The position numbers and the translations under genes are program-made. The notes below the pieces were generated by a model. That model was given only the letters and a program-made list of their open reading frames with translations, ran no database searches and was not told the origin of the DNA. DNA of 21,024 nucleotides from Bacillota bacterium (GTDB taxonomy: Bacteria; Bacillota; Clostridia; Tissierellales; Peptoniphilaceae), in contig JAEZYW010000036.1 in NCBI GenBank assembly GCA_023418835.1, forward strand, positions 1 through 21,024. Direction: 5' to 3'. Of this stretch, positions 15,826 through 21,024 are shown in pieces (the stretch's first letter is position 1; every line of letters begins with the position of its first letter).

Positions 15826-16208
15826 TTATTTTCTTTTCCTTGAAGAGACTCTTCTACTGATTTTATAATCGCCATACTGCTTCCAGTAGCTCCAGTGATG
15901 GTATCCACCTTTAAACTTTGAGATTCAACTATTGAAGGTATTACTTGTTCGCCCTTTTCTCCAAGGCCATTCATATGGTCAATTAGTTGGATTTCCACGA
16001 TTTTTCCGTCCTTAATAACCGTATTTGTCTCAACTCTTACAGGTCCAATAGTATAGTTTCCATAGTATGCCCCATCTTCTATCGCAGAAAAATCTATATC
16101 TTCAACTTCCATTTTTCCAGCTTCTTTGCCTAAATGATCTAAGTAAAAATATCCCCCAGCTAAAATCAAAATAAGCAAAAGTAAAATTATACCTACTTTT
16201 CTTCTCAA
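15810..16208 (-). CDS. Membrane-anchored FMN-binding domain protein
   Basis: The 132-residue protein (from the start used here) has an N-terminal membrane helix (RRK followed by VGIILLLLILILAGGYFYL, about 4-24) and one FMN_bind domain facing outside. The domain carries the TGATGSS motif (about 105-111, in DTITGATGSSMAI), the place where RnfG/NqrC-type proteins attach FMN through a phosphoester to Thr or Ser. Such small proteins take part in extracellular or membrane electron transfer. The start is uncertain: GAGAAAGG (16228-16221) aligned to the ribosome fits TTG 16208 best; in-frame GTG 16217 and TTG 16220 are too close. It has its own promoter and no partner gene next to it. A flavin transferase (ApbE) would be needed but is not in this window. 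Confidence 0.82.
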   Translation of the reverse strand: MRRKVGIILLLLILILAGGYFYLDHLGKEAGKMEVEDIDFSAIEDGAYYGNYTIGPVRVETNTVIKDGKIVEIQLIDHMNGLGEKGEQVIPSIVESQSLKVDTITGATGSSMAIIKSVEESLQGKENKKILG

Positions 16209-16242
16209 GATAAACACCAACCTTTCTCAGAATTTCATCTTC

Positions 16243-16270
16243 ATTATACAACCATTAATTGCCTTTACAA
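16243..16270 (-). promoter_or_regulatory. Promoter of the FMN-binding gene
   Basis: TTGTAA (16270-16265) and TATAAT (16248-16243) on the minus strand are 16 bases apart. The -10 lies about 34 bases upstream of the chosen start. Confidence 0.55.
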
Positions 16271-16305
16271 TGCTTAGACAAGAGATTTGACAAAAATTTT
16301 ACAAT

Positions 16306-16352
16306 AAAAAATGAGACTTAAAATTAGAATTTTCATCTATTAATAAGTCTCA
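16306..16352 (-). terminator. Intrinsic terminator of the FHA-SEDS-PBP operon
   Basis: On the minus strand TGAGACTTA (16352-16344) pairs with TAAGTCTCA (16320-16312), 9 perfect pairs with a 23-base loop. Six T follow (16311-16306). It lies 15 bases after the PBP stop. Confidence 0.8.
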
Positions 16353-16367
16353 GTTTTATCTAATATT

Positions 16368-17780
16368 TTATTGTAATACGCTTATGTTGTTTAAAACGGA
16401 GATTATAACATCTCTTCCAATTGGTGCGGCTACTTCTCCCCCGCTTCCCCCTTGTTCCACAATAACAGCCACAGCAACTACTGGATCATCGGCAGGAGCA
16501 AACCCAACGTACCAAGCGTGAGTATTTCCCGTTTCGTTTTCAGCAGTCCCCGTTTTACTAGAAACTTGGATATTTCGAATGGAAGCATTTGCTCCAGTTC
16601 CCGAATTTGTGGTTTGAATCATCAATTTGTTTATTTCTTCCGCTATTGCCGGCGAAATCGCCTGACTTAAAATTTCTGGCTCCGTCTTTTTCAATAAAGA
16701 ACCGTCTGATTTAATTATCTCATCCACAATATAAGGTTTCATCATGGCTCCGTTGTTAGCTACAGCTGAAGCCATTAAAGCCATTTCCATAGGAGTTGAA
16801 AGCACTCTTCCCTGTCCAATGGAGCTCGATGATAGTTGGTTTTTATTTGTACTTTCAGAAAAATTTAAAGTAGATTTAGAAATCGGCAATTCGAAGCCTA
16901 TATTTTCTTCAAACATAAAGCTCTTAGCCAAGGTTTCAAATTTAGATTTTCCAACTTGTTGGATTTTATCTACAAAATAGGTATTTAAACTTCTTTTAAA
17001 AGCTTCTTCAAGTTTAATTTCCCCGTATTTTCTCGTCGTAGCATCTTTGTATTCATAACCATCTATTATTTGAGTTCCTGTGTGGGTGTAGTCTAAAGGA
17101 ATTCCACTTTCTAAAATTGCAGCAGTGGAAATTACTTTCATTACCGATCCAGGAGGATATAGTCCGTTTATCGCCCTGTTAAAAAGAGGAGATTCTCCAC
17201 TGGAATTTATTTCTTCCCAATTTTCCCTTAAAGTAGAGGGATTGAAATTAGGCTTACTCACCATTGAATAAACTTCTCCAGTTTTTGGATTTAAAGCAAC
17301 TATTGCACCTTTATTATTTCCAAGTAACTCCGATGCCTTGGATTGAACCGCTGTGTCCACCGTAAGTTTTATTGAACTTCCAACGCTAGTTCTTTCAAAA
17401 TATTTTTTTATTGCCTCACTTATTCCAGTGCTATATCTATTAGTAAGATAGTTATCCATGGTTAATTCTAAACCAGATTTTCCTAAATTTGGATATGTGT
17501 ATCCTATTATATGGGAATACAAGTTAGGATAACTGTAATTTCTAATTTTATTTTCTTCATCGTCGATAACCGTTTGGGCTAAAACCTGTCCATCTCTATC
17601 GAGAAAAGCGCCCCTAATTATATTGGCACTTTCAATTGTATTTCTTCTATTTTGACTACTAGTTCTATAAGTTTCCCCTTCAAATATCATAAAATAGGTT
17701 AAATAAACCATAAGAGCTATTAGAAGCATTACAACGCCACTTAATAAAACTAGAATTCGCCTTTTTTCTCTATCACTCAT
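16368..17780 (-). CDS. Class B penicillin-binding protein (peptidoglycan transpeptidase)
   Basis: This transpeptidase cross-links peptidoglycan outside the membrane and is a beta-lactam target. The 470 residues begin with a short cytoplasmic tail and one membrane helix (about 8-32). An N-terminal dimerisation region follows (RGAFLDRDGQVLAQT about 56-70), then the transpeptidase domain with all three motifs: SxxK as Ser212-Val-Met-Lys215 (PPGSVMKV), SxN as Ser264-Leu-Asn266 and KTG at 399-401 (SSKTGTAE). The compact size is like PbpA of Actinobacteria rather than the larger PBP2/FtsI with PASTA domains. Its ATG overlaps the SEDS stop by 8 bases, and GGAG sits 7 bases upstream within the SEDS gene. 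A SEDS-bPBP pair acts as one polymerase/cross-linker unit. Whether it serves division or general growth cannot be told from sequence alone. Confidence 0.93.
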   Translation of the reverse strand: MSDREKRRILVLLSGVVMLLIALMVYLTYFMIFEGETYRTSSQNRRNTIESANIIRGAFLDRDGQVLAQTVIDDEENKIRNYSYPNLYSHIIGYTYPNLGKSGLELTMDNYLTNRYSTGISEAIKKYFERTSVGSSIKLTVDTAVQSKASELLGNNKGAIVALNPKTGEVYSMVSKPNFNPSTLRENWEEINSSGESPLFNRAINGLYPPGSVMKVISTAAILESGIPLDYTHTGTQIIDGYEYKDATTRKYGEIKLEEAFKRSLNTYFVDKIQQVGKSKFETLAKSFMFEENIGFELPISKSTLNFSESTNKNQLSSSSIGQGRVLSTPMEMALMASAVANNGAMMKPYIVDEIIKSDGSLLKKTEPEILSQAISPAIAEEINKLMIQTTNSGTGANASIRNIQVSSKTGTAENETGNTHAWYVGFAPADDPVVAVAVIVEQGGSGGEVAAPIGRDVIISVLNNISVLQ

Positions 17781-19023
17781 AATCTGGCTCCGATTCTATT
17801 GGTTTATGCTTTAATTCTTCTGAACAAACTTGAAGAACTCCCAAGGATAAAAAGCTGGCAAACATGGAGGACCCACCATAGGATACAAAAGGAAGGGTGA
17901 TTCCCGTCATTGGGATAAATTTTGAAACTCCACCTATTGCCAAAAAAGTTTGGATTCCAAAAGAAATCCCAATTCCTATTGCAAGAATTCTATAGAAAGG
18001 ATGTCTTTGAACCAAGGAAATTTTAAAGCTTCTGTAGATTAACAAAACAAAGAGCATAATTACTCCTATTCCCGATAATAATCCCATCTCTTCACAAATT
18101 GCCGCAAAAATGAAGTCGCTATTTACTACTGGTATTAATTTTGGATAACCCAAACCAATTCCAGAACCTGTAAATCCTCCTGAACTTATGGCAAAGAGAG
18201 ATTGTAAAATTTGATGACCCTTTGTGTGTCCCCAAGGATCTACCCAAATATCAAATCTTTCTTTGACGTGTCCAAAAATAAAATAGCCGATTACTAAAGC
18301 TAAAATCGTCAATAAAATGGAAAATAGTATTAATTTTCTGTTTTCTTCATAGATAAACTGAAGGCCCATAAAAATAGCCAAAAACATCACTGCCATTCCC
18401 AGGTCTCTTTGCAAGAATAGAAAACATATAAAAAGATAGACTATTCCCGTCATAATTATTGAAGAATATTTAATGCTTTCAAAATAACTCTTATTATAAT
18501 AAAAGCTAGCTATTATAAATACCAAGGCAAGTTTAATAAACTCTGCTGGCTGAACGCTAATTCCTTCTGAAATTTCAATCCAGTTAGTTGCCCCACCGGT
18601 GACTTTACCAAAAACCAAAGTGGCAACAAAAAGGGCTACGCTAATTACAATAAAAGGTGTCAATAATTTATCCCATATGTTTAAATACCTAACTAAAAAA
18701 TAGGTGATGTAAAATCCACCGACACTTACTAAAGCCCAGGTTAAGTGCTTAATTCCTAAAACCTGGTCAATACTAAAGTTGATAATAGCCCCGACTGACA
18801 CCAGCATGGAAACTATCATAAATATATAATTGTCACCTGAAGTTATTTTTTCTAATATGATATTGGAAACGTAAAGTAAAATAATTAAAGCCGAAGCTAA
18901 AATCCCCATGTTTTTATTAGACGAGGGATCTTTGTATAGCATTAGCATTCCAATTGCCAAAATATCAAATATTAAAAGTAAGTTTCTAGGTTTTCTTAAT
19001 TTTGTAACTTTATTTATTATCAT
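17773..19023 (-). CDS. SEDS-family peptidoglycan glycosyltransferase (FtsW/RodA/SpoVE)
   Basis: SEDS proteins polymerise lipid II into glycan strands and pair with a class B PBP. The 416-residue protein is almost wholly membrane helices (about ten, first near 14-30). Family signatures are present: WVDPWGHTKGHQILQSLFAI in the large outer loop, GGFTGSGIGLG, the SDFIFAAICEEMG segment and the near-C-terminal PFVSYGGSSM. Its start lies 2 bases after the FHA stop and its end overlaps the PBP start by 8 bases. Length and motifs do not separate FtsW from RodA. The FHA-SEDS-PBP order resembles the actinobacterial fhaB-rodA-pbpA locus, which suggests a growth or division role under phospho-signalling, an inference. 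Confidence 0.92.
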   Translation of the reverse strand: MIINKVTKLRKPRNLLLIFDILAIGMLMLYKDPSSNKNMGILASALIILLYVSNIILEKITSGDNYIFMIVSMLVSVGAIINFSIDQVLGIKHLTWALVSVGGFYITYFLVRYLNIWDKLLTPFIVISVALFVATLVFGKVTGGATNWIEISEGISVQPAEFIKLALVFIIASFYYNKSYFESIKYSSIIMTGIVYLFICFLFLQRDLGMAVMFLAIFMGLQFIYEENRKLILFSILLTILALVIGYFIFGHVKERFDIWVDPWGHTKGHQILQSLFAISSGGFTGSGIGLGYPKLIPVVNSDFIFAAICEEMGLLSGIGVIMLFVLLIYRSFKISLVQRHPFYRILAIGIGISFGIQTFLAIGGVSKFIPMTGITLPFVSYGGSSMFASFLSLGVLQVCSEELKHKPIESEPDYE

Positions 19024-19025
19024 AA

Positions 19026-19460
19026 TTACCTATTCACAAACATAAATTGTATCTTTCCAACGCTTATTAAATCTCCATCTACAATCTCAATGGCGCTACT
19101 TTCTATATCTGTTCCATTTAAATAGGTCCCGTTGGAACTTCCTAAATCTTCCAAATAATAATAGCCGCCACTTAAAAAGATGTGCATATGTTTTTTTGAA
19201 ACTACTCTATCTTTAATATGAACGTCATTTCTCGAGCCTCTACCTACTGTAATTTCCCCAATGACAGGGTAGTACTCTTGCATTTTAAAATCTAATTGAT
19301 CTAATCTATTTATAACTTTTAAATACGCCACATCTTTATTTGGAGTTGCAGCGCTAGAAGTTTTTATATCTAAGTATATTAATCTCAAAATGTTCAAAAT
19401 AAACAAATATATGATTATAATAAATACGTATCTAAGTCCTAGTGAAAGTATCTCGAACAT
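19026..19460 (-). CDS. Membrane-anchored FHA-domain protein
   Basis: FHA domains bind phosphothreonine peptides and usually report on Ser/Thr kinases. The 144-residue protein has one N-terminal membrane helix (about 10-30), a linker, and a complete FHA domain (about 65-143). Conserved residues are visible: GRGSRND (73-79) with the binding Arg, Ser88 and His91 in VVSKKH, and SSNGTYLNG (108-116) with Asn110. GGAGGGG lies 4 bases before ATG 19460. It is the first gene of the operon and lies divergent from recX. No kinase or phosphatase gene is within the window, so the phosphorylated partner is unknown; candidates are the cytoplasmic parts of the SEDS or PBP. Confidence 0.92.
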   Translation of the reverse strand: MFEILSLGLRYVFIIIIYLFILNILRLIYLDIKTSSAATPNKDVAYLKVINRLDQLDFKMQEYYPVIGEITVGRGSRNDVHIKDRVVSKKHMHIFLSGGYYYLEDLGSSNGTYLNGTDIESSAIEIVDGDLISVGKIQFMFVNR

Positions 19461-19482
19461 TCTTCCCCTCCAATCAAGGTTT

Positions 19483-19491
19483 ATTCTATCA
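19483..19491 (-). promoter_or_regulatory. Extended -10 element for the FHA-SEDS-PBP operon
   Basis: TGATAGAAT (19491 to 19483, minus strand) is an extended -10 with one mismatch in the hexamer. It lies 22 bases upstream of the FHA gene start. No clear -35 is seen. Confidence 0.4.
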
Positions 19492-19514
19492 TATATTAAC
19501 TATAAAATAAATAT

Positions 19515-19544
19515 TTGAATAAATCTTACAACTTATGGTAGTAT
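19515..19544 (+). promoter_or_regulatory. Promoter of recX
   Basis: TTGAAT (19515-19520) and TAGTAT (19539-19544) are 18 bases apart, with TGG before the -10 (extended -10). The in-frame ATG at 19543 overlaps this -10, supporting the downstream start at 19561. Confidence 0.5.
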
Positions 19545-19560
19545 GTTTTGTGAGGTTATT

Positions 19561-20169
19561 ATGAAAATTACACGAATAGAACTGCAAAAAAACGACAACA
19601 CTAGATTTAATTTATTTTCCGAAGACCAATTCATCATGAGCGTATCAGCAGAAAATCTCGCTGCCTATGGCTACGGGGAGTTTGAAATTAGCAAAGAAGA
19701 ATTGGAAGTTTTAAAATCCAAGGAAGAAGAAGGTCTAGCCTACAAACAAGCCCTTCAATACGCTTCAAAGGCATTAAAATCTTCAAAGGAAGTTAGGGAT
19801 TATCTTTATAGAAAAAAAGTTTCTCCCCAACTTCAAGAAGATATCATTAAAAAGCTAGAAGATTTAAGGCTGTTAGACGACGAAAGATATTTGGAAATTT
19901 ATTTAGAAGAAAAATTTAATTATTCCACAGATGGCTCAATTAAAATTAAACATAAATTGTATCAAAAGGGATTCGATTCCAAAGACGTCGATCCCCATTT
20001 GAGTAAATATAGAGATATTGAAAGGGAAAATTTAAAAAAACTAGTGGAAACTAGGCGTCGTTCTAGAAAAAATGAAGATAACAACAAGTTAATAAGGTAT
20101 CTTATGAATAAAGGATATGAATATTCCCTGATTTCAGAAGTAATAAAAGATGAGGAATATTATGAATGA
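19561..20169 (+). CDS. recX: Regulatory protein RecX
   Basis: RecX binds RecA filaments and modulates recombination and the SOS response. The 202-residue protein is made of repeated three-helix units typical of Firmicutes RecX; recognisable segments are KSSKEVRDYLYRKKVS, LLDDERYLEIYLEE, KHKLYQKGFDSKDV and RYLMNKGYEYSLISEVI. I chose ATG 19561 (GAGG 6 bases upstream) because the upstream in-frame ATG at 19543 lies in the promoter -10. It is divergent from the FHA operon and overlaps the next gene by 8 bases. recA is not in the window. RecX-family call is firm; the regulation direction (inhibitor or not) is not visible. Confidence 0.92.
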   Translation: MKITRIELQKNDNTRFNLFSEDQFIMSVSAENLAAYGYGEFEISKEELEVLKSKEEEGLAYKQALQYASKALKSSKEVRDYLYRKKVSPQLQEDIIKKLEDLRLLDDERYLEIYLEEKFNYSTDGSIKIKHKLYQKGFDSKDVDPHLSKYRDIERENLKKLVETRRRSRKNEDNNKLIRYLMNKGYEYSLISEVIKDEEYYE

Positions 20170-20437
20170 TAGATATTTTATATATATCCTTAAGTGCAAT
20201 GACGAAAGTTTTTACACCGGAATCACAAATGATTTAGAAAAGCGCCTGAAATGCCATAACGACGGGAAGGCTTCTAAATACACGAGAGCTAGACTTCCTG
20301 TGGAGATAGTATATATAGAAGAAACCCAAGGAAGAGGACCTGCCCAAAGTCGAGAATATGTCCTTAGAAATTTAAAAAGACAAGAAAAAATAAAGTTAAT
20401 AAATAATTTTAGAGAAACTAAAAACCTAGAAGATTGA
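20162..20437 (+). CDS. GIY-YIG nuclease-domain protein, YhbQ/YazA (UPF0213) type
   Basis: The 91-residue protein is a stand-alone GIY-YIG domain. Catalytic-type residues are visible: Tyr8-Ile-Leu in the first motif strand, YTG (18-20) in FYTGITN, Arg28 in EKRLKCHN, and Glu65 in SREYVLRNLKR. Members of this small family are suspected DNA-structure nucleases with little defined role. ATG 20162 has GAGG 6 bases upstream and overlaps the recX stop (ATGAATGA); a longer frame starting at ATG 20150 lacks a site. Coupling to recX suggests a link to DNA repair, an inference. Its stop lies in the loop of the following terminator. Confidence 0.88.
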   Translation: MNDRYFIYILKCNDESFYTGITNDLEKRLKCHNDGKASKYTRARLPVEIVYIEETQGRGPAQSREYVLRNLKRQEKIKLINNFRETKNLED

Positions 20438-20457
20438 ATTCTTCTAGGTTTGTTTTT
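20422..20457. terminator. Terminator after the recX/GIY-YIG pair
   Basis: AAACCTAGAAG (20422-20432) pairs perfectly with CTTCTAGGTTT (20441-20451), an 11-bp stem with an 8-base loop, followed by GTTTTT on the plus strand. On the minus strand TTTTT also follows, so it may serve the convergent membrane protein gene. It contains the last codons and stop of the GIY-YIG gene. Confidence 0.87.
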
Positions 20458-20476
20458 ATCTATTTCCCAATTTAAT

Positions 20477-20827
20477 TTAATATTCTTCGTAAGTAATTTC
20501 CTCTGCTTCTCGCTTTTTCTTATGGGGTCTTTTAAATAAGACACCCAAAATCATACCGAAGGCTAGCCCCACAACTCCAACGCCTATAGCAGTCATCGAT
20601 ATAACGAGATTTCCTAAATATTCCTTTAAATATATATTTGGAATTAAACCAATTAACATTACAATCCCAACAATTAAAGATGCCAATCCTGGTAAGTATT
20701 TGGGAAATCTAATTCTTTCCGTAAAATAATTAACAGCAAATGTAATAATTAACATTGCCAAAGTAGCAAATAAAATCATTTGAAGATATTCATCATGGGT
20801 TTTTATTAATTCCTGAATCTCTGCCAT
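20477..20827 (-). CDS. Small three-helix membrane protein of unknown function
   Basis: The 116-residue protein has a short amphipathic N-terminus (MAEIQELIKTHDEY), three hydrophobic helices (about 17-34, 45-63 and 73-97) and a basic then acidic C-terminal tail (KRPHKKKREAEEITYEEY). The helix pattern puts the charged tail and a positive cluster in the cytoplasm. The start ATG has GAGGTGG about 4 bases upstream. It has its own promoter and faces the GIY-YIG gene. I do not recognise the family. Confidence 0.75.
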   Translation of the reverse strand: MAEIQELIKTHDEYLQMILFATLAMLIITFAVNYFTERIRFPKYLPGLASLIVGIVMLIGLIPNIYLKEYLGNLVISMTAIGVGVVGLAFGMILGVLFKRPHKKKREAEEITYEEY

Positions 20828-20844
20828 CGTTCCACCTCTAGGTA

Positions 20845-20873
20845 ATTATACAATACTTTAACATTCATAACAA
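20845..20873 (-). promoter_or_regulatory. Promoter of the three-helix membrane protein gene
   Basis: TTGTTA (20873-20868) and TATAAT (20850-20845) on the minus strand are 17 bases apart. The -10 lies 18 bases upstream of the gene start, and the -35 touches the end of the upstream gene. Confidence 0.6.
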
Positions 20874-20874
20874 G

Positions 20875-21024
20875 TTATTTAGCCCTTAGAGTAATCAAGC
20901 TTTTTTCCACGTCTTCTAATTCACTTTGGTTAAACCAAGAATTGGAAATAACGGAAGTGTTTGTGCTGAACTCTCTGTAATAAACTTCCTCGTATTCCCT
21001 GGTAATTCTATTGAACTTTATTAT
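20875..21024 (-). CDS. 3' end of an unrecognised gene (partial)
   Basis: One minus-strand frame is open from the window edge to TAA (20875-20877), giving 49 residues with normal codon use, among them RITREYEEVYYREFS, SWFNQSELEDVEKSL and the end ITLRAK. It is rich in charged and aromatic residues with no membrane segment. The start lies outside the window and I do not recognise the family. Confidence 0.6.
   Translation of the reverse strand: MIKFNRITREYEEVYYREFSTNTSVISNSWFNQSELEDVEKSLITLRAK

Noticed and set aside
20212..20544. 110-codon open frame on the minus strand
   Set aside because: It is antisense to the GIY-YIG gene and overlaps the next gene and the terminator; the GIY-YIG frame has clear family motifs.
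1..21024. CRISPR array, prophage, attachment site, origin of replication or toxin-antitoxin pair
   Set aside because: No spaced direct repeats, integrase, phage genes, DnaA-box cluster or small gene pairs of that kind were seen on either strand.

Overview
The window is AT-rich DNA from a low-GC Gram-positive anaerobe. Gene content and protein style fit the Clostridia/Tissierellia, perhaps a Peptoniphilus- or Anaerococcus-like coccus, but the genus is a guess. Most genes are on the minus strand.

Layout. (1) 1-7540, accessory: a frameshifted DIP1984-family gene at the window edge, a complete type I restriction-modification operon read hsdM-hsdS-hsdR (6083 to 352), then an N-terminally truncated, very AT-rich VanS-like sensor kinase with no response regulator. 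Two near-identical 17-bp sequences (297-313 and 7520-7536), both in the same orientation and resembling ISL3-type insertion sequence ends, bracket this segment. The right copy lies directly after the ysxC stop. (2) 7543-13768, core: a proteostasis operon read tig-clpP-clpX-lon-ysxC with gaps of 1 and 9 bases, one 86-base gap containing a perfect 10-bp hairpin, and a 14-base overlap. (3) 13859-14751: a small zinc-ribbon membrane protein gene with a strong terminator, and a compact RNA unit in which a probable 6S RNA with a near-consensus promoter is followed almost without a gap by tRNA-Gly(GCC) and a terminator. (4) 14976-16208: nadK facing a small membrane-anchored FMN-binding protein; they share a bidirectional terminator. 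(5) 16306-19491: a cell-wall operon read FHA protein, SEDS glycosyltransferase (FtsW/RodA type), class B penicillin-binding protein. (6) 19515-21024: recX overlapping a GIY-YIG protein gene, then on the minus strand a small three-helix membrane protein and the 3' end of an unrecognised gene.

How the genes work together. Trigger factor folds nascent chains; ClpXP and Lon degrade damaged or regulatory proteins; YsxC assembles the large ribosomal subunit. The SEDS/PBP pair polymerises and cross-links peptidoglycan, with the FHA protein as a likely phosphothreonine-responsive partner. HsdM/S/R methylates self DNA and cuts foreign DNA.

I found no convincing wholly new system. The observations most worth checking are the fused 6S RNA/tRNA-Gly unit, the IS-like ends around the restriction/kinase segment, and the FHA-SEDS-PBP operon without a kinase. 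Several starts were moved to codons with a better ribosome binding site (hsdS, tig, the zinc-ribbon gene, the FMN gene, recX, the GIY-YIG gene).
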